DNA from: Vibrio agarilyticus
GTDB taxonomy: Bacteria > Pseudomonadota > Gammaproteobacteria > Enterobacterales > Vibrionaceae
Assembly: GCF_012641465.1 (NCBI RefSeq)
Contig: NZ_JABAIK010000007.1
Coordinates: 1-64,000, forward strand
Direction: 5' to 3'
Length of the DNA: 64,000 nucleotides
In this document: positions 1 to 9,177 of the stretch, piece after piece
Layout: each line of letters begins with the position of its first letter
Position numbering within the stretch: the stretch's first letter is position 1
The notes under the pieces: generated by a model
What the model was told of the DNA's origin: nothing
The model's database searches: none
The model's input: only the letters and a program-made list of their open reading frames with translations
Program-made: the position numbers and the translations under genes

Positions 1-56
1 GATGTCACCGAGAGAGTACCGAGCTCTTAAAGTGGCGAGTTAAACTGTCCGTTTTA

Positions 57-542
57 GTGGGGGCAACTACATCACGCGCAACGTTACTCTACTACGAGCG
101 TGAAGGGTTATTACTTCCCAGTTGTCGTTCAGACAACGGTTATCGTTGGTATGGCGAGAAAGAGATCGCTCGCTTAACCTCGATTGCCGCTTATCGCTCT
201 TATGGTTTGCCTATCAGTGCAATTCGCAGCTTGCTTGAACGCAAAGGCCAAACTCAAGCTCAGATCCTCAAAGATCACTTCAACGAGCTTGAGCAAGAAA
301 TTCAACTACTTCGGGCGCAGCAAAAAGCCATTGTGGCGCTGCTGCAAGACCCAAGCTTAATTGAGGAAAACAAAGTGACTAAACAACGTTGGGTAGAGAT
401 TATGATTGCCGCTGGTTTCAACGAGCAAGACATGGTGAAGTGGCACCAAAAATTTGAAGAGATGGAGCCTCAAGAACATCAAAAATTTCTTGAATCTCTA
501 GGCATTGAAGCCAGCGAAATTGAACAGATTCGCGCGCTTTAA
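57..542 (+). CDS. MerR-family transcriptional regulator (5' end uncertain)
   Basis: A DNA-binding regulator of the MerR type. The visible start of the product has the second half of the winged helix (SRATLLYYEREGLL, then NGYRWYGEKEIARL), followed by a coiled-coil dimerisation helix (about residues 60-100) and an acidic C-terminal tail. The GTG at 57 is the only standard start in the frame inside the window, but it cuts the first helix of the HTH. The frame stays open to base 3, and the upstream codons read like a normal MerR beginning (WRVKLSVLVGATT), so the gene may start before the window or use a rare start. Ligand unknown. It ends at a strong terminator and converges on the Bcr-type transporter. 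Confidence 0.85.
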   Translation: MGATTSRATLLYYEREGLLLPSCRSDNGYRWYGEKEIARLTSIAAYRSYGLPISAIRSLLERKGQTQAQILKDHFNELEQEIQLLRAQQKAIVALLQDPSLIEENKVTKQRWVEIMIAAGFNEQDMVKWHQKFEEMEPQEHQKFLESLGIEASEIEQIRAL

Positions 543-552
543 TTTAAGCAAC

Positions 553-579
553 AAAAGCGGAGAATGACTCTCCGCTTTT
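553..579. terminator. Bidirectional intrinsic terminator
   Basis: An 11-bp perfect stem (AAAAGCGGAGA / TCTCCGCTTTT) with a 5-nt loop lies between the convergent MerR and transporter genes. It has a T-run in both directions. Confidence 0.85.
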
Positions 580-626
580 TGTCATATTCGGCGCGCTATG
601 TAGCGAGGTTGATAAGCGTCAGGCTG

Positions 627-1853
627 TCACGCTTCGTTTTCAACCAGTGTCTTTAAATAACGCCATAACATAAATACGGCAATAACCGACAACAAATAGA
701 CGAGCGCGAGCGTCCGTTGCCCCGTTAATGGCACAAGGCTTGATATCGCCACCAACAGCGCGCCACCCACCATACGCAAAAAGCCGTCAATCGATGCCGC
801 AAGCCCCGCGCAGTAACGAAATGGCTCCAGTGCTAATGACGTCGCAGCGCCAGAAAGCAAACTAAACCCGGCGCTGGCTACCCCTGCCAAAATGAAAAAT
901 CCCGACATGACACCTTCTGGTATCAGTACTAAACCAGCTCCAGCCAACAGGACAAAACTGCTGCCTAACAGCACGGTTTTTGGCCGTCCAACGCGATACA
1001 TCACCTTTGGCGCACTTAAACTGGTGAGTACCTGAGCGCCACCGATTAGGCCAAACACCAAAGAAAACTCAACGGTGGTCATACTGCCCTGCTCCATTGC
1101 GATCACTGGTGCCACCGCAACGTATGTGAGCAATCCTGCAAAGCTCAGTGTGTTAGCCAAGGCAAAAGTACGAAAGTGCGTGTTGGAAAAAATCGCTCTG
1201 ATATTGCAACCTAACGCCTCATGCTGGTTACTCTCACGCTTTGATTGGGCGCCGCGCTCTGACTGGGCGATTTTGGGTTGAGATCCCAGCAAAACCGCGC
1301 TCAACACAGTCAATAAGATAGCCAACCCGGCCATGGCGTAAAAACCACCAACCCAGCCCCAATAAAAGGCCAGTCCACTGCCGATTAGTGGCGCAATCGT
1401 TGGGATGGTACTAATAACGCCTCCCATGTAACTGAGTAAGCGACCCGCTTCGTTACCCTCAAAATGGTCTCGAATCCACGCCATCGCAGTGACCATGGTA
1501 AATGCCGCGCCAAAACCTTGCAGAGCGCGCGCAAGATAAAGGACCTCCATGCCAGTCGCAACCACCGCGACAAGGCTACCAATGGCGTAAATGGCAGTAC
1601 CCAACACAGCAGAGGCTCGCCTGCCATATCGGTCAGAGACGGGACCTGCCACCAGCTGACTCACGCCAAGGGCGAGGACATAAATCGAAATGGTTTGACG
1701 CATCTCGCTATCCGTCGAAGAAAACACGCGGATCATCTCAGGTACAGAAGGCAAATACACATCAATGGCCAAAGGTCCTAAAAGCACAATCGAAAAGATG
1801 ATCGCCAAAGGCCCAAGCAACTCGCGATAGTGACGTCGTTCATGTTTGTTCAT
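627..1853 (-). CDS. Bcr/CflA-family MFS drug efflux transporter
   Basis: A proton-coupled drug exporter of the 12-TM DHA1 group, 408 residues, normal family length. The first TM carries the Bcr/CflA signature (GPLAIDVYLPSVPEM). The loop between TM2 and TM3 has the MFS motif A form GPVSDRYGRR, and TM4-5 follow with RALQGFGAAFTMV. A polar central loop (about residues 195-215) splits the two six-helix halves. The ATG is preceded by a good GAGGAG. It is transcribed alone, away from the LysR gene and the repeat-filled gap to its right. Substrate cannot be read from sequence; bicyclomycin or chloramphenicol-type compounds are the family's usual ones. Confidence 0.9.
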   Translation of the reverse strand: MNKHERRHYRELLGPLAIIFSIVLLGPLAIDVYLPSVPEMIRVFSSTDSEMRQTISIYVLALGVSQLVAGPVSDRYGRRASAVLGTAIYAIGSLVAVVATGMEVLYLARALQGFGAAFTMVTAMAWIRDHFEGNEAGRLLSYMGGVISTIPTIAPLIGSGLAFYWGWVGGFYAMAGLAILLTVLSAVLLGSQPKIAQSERGAQSKRESNQHEALGCNIRAIFSNTHFRTFALANTLSFAGLLTYVAVAPVIAMEQGSMTTVEFSLVFGLIGGAQVLTSLSAPKVMYRVGRPKTVLLGSSFVLLAGAGLVLIPEGVMSGFFILAGVASAGFSLLSGAATSLALEPFRYCAGLAASIDGFLRMVGGALLVAISSLVPLTGQRTLALVYLLSVIAVFMLWRYLKTLVENEA

Positions 1854-1884
1854 TACGGCTCCTCAGTGGCGTCAATTAAATCGC

Positions 1885-1917
1885 TATACCCAAACAACTT
1901 CAAGTAGGACGGGTATA
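1885..1917. repeat. Core-deleted short copy of the TATACCC...GGGTATA repeat
   Basis: 33 bp: left end TATACCCAAACAACTT joined directly to right end CAAGTAGGACGGGTATA. It looks like an internal-deletion derivative of the 127-138-bp repeats found at 14.7, 46.8 and 62.8 kb. Confidence 0.75.
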
Positions 1918-1973
1918 GAGAATAAATTATTCACTCTATACTATTCAATTAGACCAAATGTCATTTCAAAAGA

Positions 1974-2255
1974 TATACCCAAGTAACCTCAAGATGCATG
2001 GTTCAGCGAGAGTGACTTGGTTTGTCAGTGAGGCGAGGATTTGAAGATTGAGTGGTTCTCAATCGAAAATCGTCAACAAAGCTGATGAGCCAAGGCAGCT
2101 CGCCCTTTGGGAGCCAATCACTGAACCGCTTTTTGTTGTAACGAAAGTGCGTTAAACAACTTGAAAATAGACTCGCTATTTCGCTGCGTTGTTTGCCTTG
2201 CTCTCAGCTCAGTGAGCCGGCTCTGAATCCTGCATCTTGAAGTCACTTGGGTATA
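1974..2255 (+). repeat. Long (about 282 bp) palindromic MITE-like repeat
   Basis: It begins TATACCCAAGTAACCTCAAG and ends CTTGAAGTCACTTGGGTATA, so the ends are imperfect terminal inverted repeats. The inside is also largely self-complementary in blocks. A second full copy lies in opposite orientation at 47044-47342, and a fragment at 9176-9268. It carries no convincing coding sequence. Its right end lies 45 bp before the LysR gene, so its outward end may contribute to that promoter. Confidence 0.85.
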
Positions 2256-2299
2256 CAATACATCACGAATGAGATCAGCAGCATTACTAGGGAGTTCCT

Positions 2300-3235
2300 T
2301 TGGATAAGTATCGAAACATGCAGCTTTTTTGCACCGTAGTAGATAAAGGCAGTTTTGCAAAAGCGGCAAAAGCGCTTAACGTCACGCCAGCGATCGTCGG
2401 GCGTCACATTGCAGCGTTAGAAAATGCGCTGGGCTTTATTTTACTCAATCGCACTACGCGTAACATGCAACTCACCCCTGGTGGTAAAGCCTACTATGAA
2501 GGCGCAAAAGCCGTTTTAGAAAGCATCGACCAACTTGAAGATTCGTTATCCAGCTCTCATCAAGTTAACCCAAGTGGCCTCGTTCGCCTTTCTGCGCCAG
2601 ACGCTATGGGGCCCTTTCTGATGCAAGCAATCAAAGCGTTTCGCCAACATTATTCCAATATTCGCTTTGACCTTATGCTCTCAAATCAGCCAATCAATCT
2701 CATTGAACACAAAATTGACGTTTCGGTTCGGCTCTCATATGACTTGCAAGATTCTTCTTACATTGCGATTAAACTTGGTGACACTCGTTCCGGGTTCTAT
2801 GCGTCACCCAACTACCTCGCGCAACACGGCACGCCAACCCAGTATCAAGAGCTTGAGCAACACGATTGCTTGCATATGGGAAGTTCGCGTTACGGAGACA
2901 ACTGGATGCTGCAAGTGGATGGCAAAACCGTCGCTTACCGGCAACCTTGGGTCGCCGTTATTTCAGATACCCATACCCTGATCCGCGCTCTGTGCGACGA
3001 TATGGGCATTACGGTAATGCCATCACTGTTTGTGCAAAGTGAAGTGCAGCGTGGCGACTTAGTTGAGTTAAAAAATCTTGCCGATTTTCCACCCGTGAAC
3101 ATCTATGCCATGTATCCCACGCGTAAACATCTGCCTTATCGACTCACCTTGTTTTTAGACTTTCTCAAAGCCAATTTAGGCCATTATCTCAACAGCAATG
3201 GGAGCATCAGCGCAACACAAATGCCTCTTGCCTGA
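2300..3235 (+). CDS. LysR-family transcriptional regulator
   Basis: A 311-residue LTTR of the CrgA/DsdC-like group. An N-terminal winged HTH (about residues 1-60: GSFAKAAKALNVTPAIVGRHIAALENALG) is followed by NRTTRNMQLTPGGKAYYE. The co-inducer-binding domain of periplasmic-binding-protein fold spans about 90-295. The TTG start at 2300 is chosen because GGGAG sits 5-6 nt upstream and it gives the full family N-terminus; the internal ATG would remove the first helix residues. It converges with the reductase gene, and the two coding regions overlap by 29 bp at their 3' ends. Target genes unknown. Confidence 0.9.
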   Translation: MDKYRNMQLFCTVVDKGSFAKAAKALNVTPAIVGRHIAALENALGFILLNRTTRNMQLTPGGKAYYEGAKAVLESIDQLEDSLSSSHQVNPSGLVRLSAPDAMGPFLMQAIKAFRQHYSNIRFDLMLSNQPINLIEHKIDVSVRLSYDLQDSSYIAIKLGDTRSGFYASPNYLAQHGTPTQYQELEQHDCLHMGSSRYGDNWMLQVDGKTVAYRQPWVAVISDTHTLIRALCDDMGITVMPSLFVQSEVQRGDLVELKNLADFPPVNIYAMYPTRKHLPYRLTLFLDFLKANLGHYLNSNGSISATQMPLA

Positions 3236-4511
3236 AGTGAGTCGTATTAAACCCCTGCTCAATTAGCTGCGTTTTTAGCGCGTCAGCAAATGCCTGAGGA
3301 CCACAGAAGCTCACTTCAAAATCAAGGTGAGACACCTGCTCGACAATGGTGCGCCCATTCAGTGGCGCATGTTCATCGGCGTAAACCAGGTGCAGCGTCA
3401 CTCCAGCACGTTCTGCAAGTTGCGTCAGTTCATCAGCGAAATAGGCTTCTGTTTTTGCCGCCACAGCATAATAGAGATCAATTTGTGGTTTCGCTTGCGC
3501 AGCCGATATTGCAGATAACCTCGAGATCATCGGGGTAATACCAATGCCTGCGCCAATCCACACTTGACGCGATTTCGCCGAGGTTTGAAAGCGTCCGTAA
3601 CCACCTTCCACTCTTACAGGTTGCTCTATATGAACCTGTTCAACCAAATCACGGGTAAAATCGCCGAGTGCCTTGATTGCAAATACCACCTGCTGGCTCG
3701 CAGCATCATAGTTCAAAATAGTGAACGGGTGTGGCGCCTCACCCGCAAAGCCCAAATAAGCAAACTGAGCTTCGCGATAACGGATCGGCGCGTCCAATTG
3801 CACTTTGATTCGCGCGACTCGGCCGCTCTTTTCGTTGCCATAACGAGTGACCTCAATCACCTTTCCATTCACTTGACGTCGCTTCCCGATACGCCCAAAT
3901 AGAGAAGCCATGGCCAGTATCAATGCACCCAGTCCCAAAGCCACAATCACACCAAATAGCGCAATATTCATTTTGCCATCACCAAAATTCAGTAATGCAA
4001 ACACCAGTGCATGGACAACGCCTACTATGATAGCCACACCACTCCATTTATGGATGCGTTGAAACTGACGATAACTTATCGCATCAATCACAGCGACCAA
4101 TATGACGAGCGCAAAAGCGTACAGAGAGACATCAGCAAACGTGAGGGCCACTTTGATAAACAGAGGCGGTTCACCCGTAAACGGGGGCGGTGGTGGTGGC
4201 GGCATCAAACCACGCTCAATTAACATTTCTCCGCCAACGATCAGCAGCCAGTGCACCAGCAGTGCGATGCCCGCCGCAAGGCCGAACTGTTTATGCCACT
4301 GATAACCTTTATCTAAGCCATCAACCCACTTTTCCACCCATTGAAAACGAAAAGCAAGCAGCGTCGCTGCGAAAATGAAGCCAAGCAGTAAGGTGCCGGA
4401 ATAAATCACCAAGTGTTTGCGCAGGACAAACAAATTTGACCCAACCTCTGGGTCTAAAATAAAACTTGGCAACCAAAGTAGCGTAAGAAACACAATGAAT
4501 TTGAATAACAT
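3207..4511 (-). CDS. Ferric-reductase-like transmembrane flavoprotein
   Basis: A membrane oxidoreductase expected to pass electrons from NAD(P)H through FAD and haem across the inner membrane. The N-terminal half has about six TM helices with His-containing helices (HWLLIV, HKWSGVAIIVGVVHALVF) typical of haem-binding ferric-reductase domains. The C-terminal half has a ferredoxin-reductase-like FAD-binding barrel with HPFTILN (about residues 270-276) and a NAD-binding domain (WIGAGIGITPMISRL; C-terminal SFCGPQAF). A proline-rich run (PPPPPPP) lies in the periplasmic loop near residues 105-115. I use the ATG at 4511. The longer frame starts at a TTG inside a repeat and adds a non-family extension. 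No Fur box was seen, so iron as substrate is unproven. Confidence 0.85.
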   Translation of the reverse strand: MLFKFIVFLTLLWLPSFILDPEVGSNLFVLRKHLVIYSGTLLLGFIFAATLLAFRFQWVEKWVDGLDKGYQWHKQFGLAAGIALLVHWLLIVGGEMLIERGLMPPPPPPPFTGEPPLFIKVALTFADVSLYAFALVILVAVIDAISYRQFQRIHKWSGVAIIVGVVHALVFALLNFGDGKMNIALFGVIVALGLGALILAMASLFGRIGKRRQVNGKVIEVTRYGNEKSGRVARIKVQLDAPIRYREAQFAYLGFAGEAPHPFTILNYDAASQQVVFAIKALGDFTRDLVEQVHIEQPVRVEGGYGRFQTSAKSRQVWIGAGIGITPMISRLSAISAAQAKPQIDLYYAVAAKTEAYFADELTQLAERAGVTLHLVYADEHAPLNGRTIVEQVSHLDFEVSFCGPQAFADALKTQLIEQGFNTTHFRQEAFVLR

Positions 4512-4836
4512 AACTATGCTCAAAAGACAGCAGAACAAAATACAACCAACCGAATTGGCTATACCCAAATAACTTGGAAGCGCTGCAACTACAAGTAGAA
4601 CGGGTATCGCCTATCAAGCGCCAAGTCTATTGAACATTGAAAATTAGACAATTTGCGATAACGTAACTTCTTTCGATATTTTTAGTATTGAATCAAAACT
4701 GAACAAAAGATCTTTCATTGCAACCTTGCTCATCACATCGATTTGGCGGTATATTGCGCGCGCTAACAAGGCACACCCTACGATGCACACCGCCATAACG
4801 CTTTCATTGGTGCATTGATATTGGTGTTACAACCAC
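4512..4836. other. Divergent promoter region with a short repeat
   Basis: A 325-bp gap between the divergent reductase and MATE genes. It holds a 48-bp degenerate repeat copy at 4560-4607. TTGCTC (4727) and TATATT (4752) are 18-19 bp apart and may be a promoter for the MATE gene. Nothing else was recognised. Confidence 0.4.
4560..4607. repeat. Short degenerate TATACCC...GGGTAT repeat copy
   Basis: 48 bp with the family ends (TATACCCAAATAACTTGGAAG and ACAAGTAGAACGGGTAT) and almost no core. It lies just upstream of the reductase start. Confidence 0.65.
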
Positions 4837-6225
4837 ATGTTAAACAACACTTCTTTCACTCAATTTTTTCGTGAATCACGCGGCCTGTTGCAGCTAGCGC
4901 TGCCCATCATGCTCACCCAACTGGCGACACAATCGATGGCATTTGCCGATACGACCATGGCAGGACAAGTGAGTGCTGCCGATCTCGCCGCGATTGCGCT
5001 TGGCACCAGTTTATGGGTCCCTGTTGCGCTCTTATTGCGCGGCATTATTATGGCGCTCACTCCAGTGGTTGCGTTTCATCGCGGCGCGAACGAGCCAGAA
5101 CGCATTCGACTTGCCTTCATTCAAATGGTTTGGCTTGCGGGCGCCGTTAGCCTTGTGCTTATCGGGTATCTGTTTAGCGGTGAGGCCATATTGAATGCGC
5201 TCGCTGTCGCACCTGAGATCATCCCTATCGCCAGTGATTATGTCATCGCGCTGACACTTGGCGTTCCCGGGATTGCCCTGTTTTATACGCTCAACGGCTT
5301 TTGTGAAGGGATGAACAACACTCGTGCACCTATGGTGGTTTCTATCATTGGTTTACTGGTCAACATACCCGTCAACTATATGCTTATTTACGGTAAATTC
5401 GGCTTACCAGCACTTGGCGCTGTTGGCTGTGGCTGGGCGACCAGTTTGGTTTATTGGCTGATGTCATTACTTCTGTTTAGTTATGTGAAAAGCCACCATC
5501 ACTATAAAACCGTACTTAACTTTACTCACATTCGCCCTGTGGCAAACGAAATGTGGCAGCTTTTCAAATTAGGGCTACCGATCGGGCTCAATATCGCCAT
5601 CTGTGGCAGTATTTTTGCGGTGATTGCGCTGTTAATTGGCCGCTTAGGTGCGGAAAATGTCGCGGCAGCGCAAATCGCACTCAATATCTCTAGCATGTCG
5701 TATATGATCCCATTGAGCCTCTCATTTGGCATTACGATTCGTGTCGGCCATGCATTAGGCGAACAGAAGTTAGAACTGGCAAAACAACGCAGTGTCGTAG
5801 GTGTGATCACAGCAGGGCTACTTTCGCTTATCTCGGTCAGCTTCTTTTTACTGTTTCCCGATTGGATCACAGCGCTTTACACTCAAGATCCTGCAGTTGC
5901 AGCAACTGCAGCCAGTTTATTAGCGCTTACCGCAATCTACCAATTTAGTGACTCATTGCAAACGTCGGCAAATGGCGCGTTACGCGGTTACAAAGAAACC
6001 AAAGTACCCATGATGTTGGCGGTTGCCAGCTATTGGGGCCTTGCCTTGCCTTTGGGCATGGTTCTTGGACTGACTGACATCATCGTGCCCGCTATGGGTG
6101 AAAAAGGCTTTTGGGTTGGGATCATCGTCGGGCTGAGCACCTCAGCAATTGCGATGTTGTTGCGTTTGGCGCAAACCATCTCTCGTTATATGCCCAAACA
6201 ACTTGAATATGCCCAATTCGACTAA
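4837..6225 (+). CDS. MATE-family multidrug efflux transporter
   Basis: A 462-residue, 12-helix cation-coupled exporter of the MATE (MOP superfamily) type. The N-terminus has the family pattern (LALPIMLTQLATQSMAFADTTMAG), and the second half repeats it (LFKLGLPIGLNIAICGSIFA). The acidic residue in TM1 typical of NorM-type proteins is present as the D of ADTTMAG. It differs clearly from the classical NorM sequence, so it is one of the several Vibrio MATE paralogues and gets no symbol. It has its own promoter region and converges with the haem receptor gene. A role as polysaccharide flippase was considered and is not supported. Confidence 0.9.
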   Translation: MLNNTSFTQFFRESRGLLQLALPIMLTQLATQSMAFADTTMAGQVSAADLAAIALGTSLWVPVALLLRGIIMALTPVVAFHRGANEPERIRLAFIQMVWLAGAVSLVLIGYLFSGEAILNALAVAPEIIPIASDYVIALTLGVPGIALFYTLNGFCEGMNNTRAPMVVSIIGLLVNIPVNYMLIYGKFGLPALGAVGCGWATSLVYWLMSLLLFSYVKSHHHYKTVLNFTHIRPVANEMWQLFKLGLPIGLNIAICGSIFAVIALLIGRLGAENVAAAQIALNISSMSYMIPLSLSFGITIRVGHALGEQKLELAKQRSVVGVITAGLLSLISVSFFLLFPDWITALYTQDPAVAATAASLLALTAIYQFSDSLQTSANGALRGYKETKVPMMLAVASYWGLALPLGMVLGLTDIIVPAMGEKGFWVGIIVGLSTSAIAMLLRLAQTISRYMPKQLEYAQFD

Positions 6226-6265
6226 CACTCATCTGTGGTTATCCGCGCAGTGATCATGACGCAAA

Positions 6266-6299
6266 AATCCCCGCTCGAGCAGCCACTCCAGCGGGGATT
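6266..6299 (-). terminator. Intrinsic terminator for the haem receptor gene
   Basis: A 10-bp perfect stem (AATCCCCGCT / AGCGGGGATT) with a 14-nt loop. Read on the minus strand it is followed by a run of five T. It lies 16 bp after the receptor stop codon. Confidence 0.8.
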
Positions 6300-6315
6300 C
6301 TCAAAACGAATTATG

Positions 6316-8439
6316 TTAAAACTCGTATTTTGCAGTCACTGCCCAGTTACGCTTCGCTTGGGTTAAATCTTTATTTTCAAGCGTGAGATCGCGTACATCG
6401 CTCCAGTAGTAGTACTCTTCATTGGTTAAATTAAACACGCCGGCACGCAACGTTAGATCCTTCATTGGACGATAGTAAGCGGTTAAATCCAAAATTGTGG
6501 CACTTGGCTTTTCCAAAACGTCATCGCCATTAATATCAGAGCTGTCTTTCTTCGCCATATAATTAACGGTAAACGTCGTTCCCCAGTTATTAACTGAATC
6601 ATAGCTAATGCCAGCAACCAGATTCCATGGATTAACGCTGTTTAGGGGATCATTATTACCGTCTTCGCCGTCAGTATAGGTCGCAGCGACTCGCGTACTC
6701 ACGCCAGAAACAGGTAAAAAGGCATCCCAGTTAACACTGTTTGAGAATTCCACGCCTTTGATTATCGCCTTGTTAATATTAACATATTGAATGATGGCAG
6801 GGTCCATTGGGCTCCAACTACCAGACACCGTATCGGTATCAATAAAGTTGTCATAGTCACTATAGAAAACTGCAACTTCACTATTTGAAAAGGCGGTATT
6901 ATTACGCAAGCCTAATTCGTAAGAGAGGCTTTCCTCCGCTTTTAAATCTGGATTCGGACGGTTGATGTAGCCATGATTCGGATTGCCATAAGAGTAATAA
7001 AGCTCTTGAAAATCGGGAGCTCGGAAACCTTGACTGACTTGAGCAAAAACGCGGTTTTGCTCATTCAGTTTATAGACGGTGCCTAAACGCGCGGTAACCG
7101 CTGAGTCGGAAAATGTCTTGTAGTCACTATCCGGGTTTTGGCTTGGGTTTTTGCTGGTATCACCAGGCTTGGTTTTAAAGGCGTCGTAGCGAATACCGGG
7201 CGTAAAGATAAAATCGCCTAGGCTAATTTCATCTTGAGCAAACAGGCCATAGCGATGTTCCGTTGCACCTGGAATGTAGAAAATTTCTTTATTTCCACCA
7301 ACACTGTTGTACTCCATGTTGGTATTCTTAATATCTTTATCAACATATGAGGCACCATAAACCACAAAGTGTTCTGTATTGCCTAGAGTAAAGTATTTAT
7401 CCAATTGGATTTCTACCTGATACCCTTTTTCATCATAAATATAATCTTTTCGCTGATAGTTATTATTTGAATCTTTCAGACGTTTTGTCACGCCATTCTC
7501 TTTTTTAGCAATCCAATCAAACTGCCAAGACAAGGTATCAACGATATTCGCATTGATATCCCAAATATGCTTAATGCCAATTTGATATTGGTCTTTCACA
7601 TCGGTGCCAATACCATTCGAATAGCCACTGTATTCTTGTACGATGTCACCATCATTACGAATATACATACCGTTCAATTCAATTCGATTGCTGTCATTGA
7701 CTTGGTAGTGGAGTTTTGCCAGAACATCATTTGATGACGCATCTTGAGGCAATTTATCGCCAAAATTATCGACTTCTTTGCCATCAGTGCGTGTATAAGC
7801 CAGCAGAGTTTCTACATCGCCAAACCGGTTTGCCAATGCAACCGATTCTCTAAAGCTGCTGTCTTTTGACGAATAATTGATTTTTGCGTGGCCACCAAAA
7901 TCGCCATCTTTCAAAAAGTCAGCCGGATCTTTGGTTTCAAACGCGACAATGCCACCGATAGCATCTGAACCATGTAATGATGAAGCCGCGCCTTTTACAA
8001 TCTCTACCGCTTTCACTAAATCCGTATCAATATCGACCCGCGCCGAGTTAATAAAGTTTGAATTTGGCCCACCAGGTGTGAATTGGTTGCCTTGTGAAAC
8101 ACCATCAACCAATACCTTGACGCGATTCCCTTCCACCCCGCGAATGTTAATACTCTGAACGCCTTGTCGTGGATTGGTTTGTACACTCACACCGGGAGTG
8201 TATTTAAACAAGTCTTCGAGACTCTCAATCATGTTGTCTTCAATATCGGCTTCTGAGATCACTGCAACCGATGCGGCAGTATCGACGATCTGAGTATTGG
8301 AGCGAGTGGCGCTGACAACAACTTCATCAAAAACCATAGCGTCATCAGCCATGGCTTCGTTAGCGAGTGCTTCGTTAGCGTAAAGGGCCGGAGAAATCGC
8401 GGCGAGGATTGATACAGATAGGAGAGATTGTTTATACAT
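6316..8439 (-). CDS. hutA: TonB-dependent haem/haemoglobin receptor (HutA-like)
   Basis: An outer-membrane beta-barrel that imports haem using TonB energy. The 707-residue product has a signal peptide (cleavage near ALYA, residue 21), a TonB box (DEVVVSATR, about 38-46), a plug domain (DNMIESLEDLFKYTPGV; IRGVEGNRVKVLVDGV), and a 22-strand barrel ending in the usual aromatic residue (KYEF). Haem-receptor landmarks are visible near residue 470: FRAP, then NPDL in place of the usual NPNL. A Fur box sits about 60 bp upstream, so it is probably iron-repressed. The symbol is by family; the gene could instead be a paralogue of V. cholerae hutA. A short degenerate A-E-A-M-A repeat follows the signal peptide. 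Confidence 0.88.
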   Translation of the reverse strand: MYKQSLLSVSILAAISPALYANEALANEAMADDAMVFDEVVVSATRSNTQIVDTAASVAVISEADIEDNMIESLEDLFKYTPGVSVQTNPRQGVQSINIRGVEGNRVKVLVDGVSQGNQFTPGGPNSNFINSARVDIDTDLVKAVEIVKGAASSLHGSDAIGGIVAFETKDPADFLKDGDFGGHAKINYSSKDSSFRESVALANRFGDVETLLAYTRTDGKEVDNFGDKLPQDASSNDVLAKLHYQVNDSNRIELNGMYIRNDGDIVQEYSGYSNGIGTDVKDQYQIGIKHIWDINANIVDTLSWQFDWIAKKENGVTKRLKDSNNNYQRKDYIYDEKGYQVEIQLDKYFTLGNTEHFVVYGASYVDKDIKNTNMEYNSVGGNKEIFYIPGATEHRYGLFAQDEISLGDFIFTPGIRYDAFKTKPGDTSKNPSQNPDSDYKTFSDSAVTARLGTVYKLNEQNRVFAQVSQGFRAPDFQELYYSYGNPNHGYINRPNPDLKAEESLSYELGLRNNTAFSNSEVAVFYSDYDNFIDTDTVSGSWSPMDPAIIQYVNINKAIIKGVEFSNSVNWDAFLPVSGVSTRVAATYTDGEDGNNDPLNSVNPWNLVAGISYDSVNNWGTTFTVNYMAKKDSSDINGDDVLEKPSATILDLTAYYRPMKDLTLRAGVFNLTNEEYYYWSDVRDLTLENKDLTQAKRNWAVTAKYEF

Positions 8440-8500
8440 TAACTTCTAATACCCTTTTCCATTTGAGGTAAAAACGACGCAGGGAATAGTACACAAGTTA

Positions 8501-8519
8501 AATGGTAATTACTATCATT
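8501..8519 (-). promoter_or_regulatory. Fur box upstream of the haem receptor
   Basis: AATGGTAATTACTATCATT is a near-palindrome that matches the 19-bp Fur consensus (AATGATAATNATTATCATT-like) at most positions. It lies 62 bp before the receptor start, where it would cover the promoter. The divergent DUF1415 gene lies 107 bp away on the other side. Confidence 0.8.
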
Positions 8520-8625
8520 ATTATTGGCATTTGTATTTTTTGCTTACAATTTGGCTACATTTTACAACCTCCTTTTGTTACCCTGCCGATAAAACATCAG
8601 TTTTTTTTCTAACAAAAAGATCACT

Positions 8626-9177
8626 ATGGATAAACAAACCATCATCGAAAAAACCAATCACTGGCTCGATACCGTGGTTATTGGGTTAAATCTCTGTCCT
8701 TTTGCCGCCAAGCCAAGGCGTAATCAGCAGGTGCACGTCGTTGTGTCCAGTGCCACTTCTCTTGAGGCGTTGCTGACCGACCTCTACCACCACTGCCTTG
8801 AGCTTCTTGAGCAACCCGCCAGTGCTATTGAGACCACCCTAATTGTTGTCCCTCAGATGCTCTCTGACTTTGATGAATACAATCAGAGCATCGATTGGGT
8901 TGAAGCCCTTTTACACCAAGAGCATTGGGATGATGCACTACAAGTCGCCACCTTTCATCCACACTACTGCTTTGCTGGCAATGAGCCCAATGATGTCGAC
9001 AATCTGACCAATCGCGCGCCATACCCTATTTTTCATTTAATTCGCCAGGCTAGCCTGACCGAGGTTTTGCGCCATTATCCCGATCCACAAGCCATTCCTC
9101 GCAATAACATTGCTCGGTTACGCGCGCTCAGTGCCGCGCAGCGCCAAGATTATTTTGCTTATCTCGACGACCCCTAA
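8626..9177 (+). CDS. DUF1415 family protein
   Basis: A 183-residue cytosolic protein of the DUF1415 family, found widely in gammaproteobacteria, with no settled function. Visible family blocks: TNHWLDTVVIGLNLCPFA near the start, a central FDEYNQSIDWVEALL, then QVATFHPHYCFAG and NRAPYPIFHLIRQ. The conserved Cys, His and Asn residues suggest a catalytic or metal site, which is inference only. It is divergent from the haem receptor and followed directly by a repeat fragment. The start is supported by the family N-terminus, although the upstream SD is weak. Confidence 0.85.
   Translation: MDKQTIIEKTNHWLDTVVIGLNLCPFAAKPRRNQQVHVVVSSATSLEALLTDLYHHCLELLEQPASAIETTLIVVPQMLSDFDEYNQSIDWVEALLHQEHWDDALQVATFHPHYCFAGNEPNDVDNLTNRAPYPIFHLIRQASLTEVLRHYPDPQAIPRNNIARLRALSAAQRQDYFAYLDDP

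Noticed and set aside
1464-1801. Overlapping plus-strand frames inside the Bcr-type transporter
   Set aside because: Antisense to a well-supported gene, with no start signals or recognisable domains.
4837-6225. MATE gene as the missing polysaccharide flippase
   Set aside because: It has MATE drug-exporter motifs, lies about 6 kb outside the locus with its own promoter, and Wzx proteins form a different branch of the superfamily.
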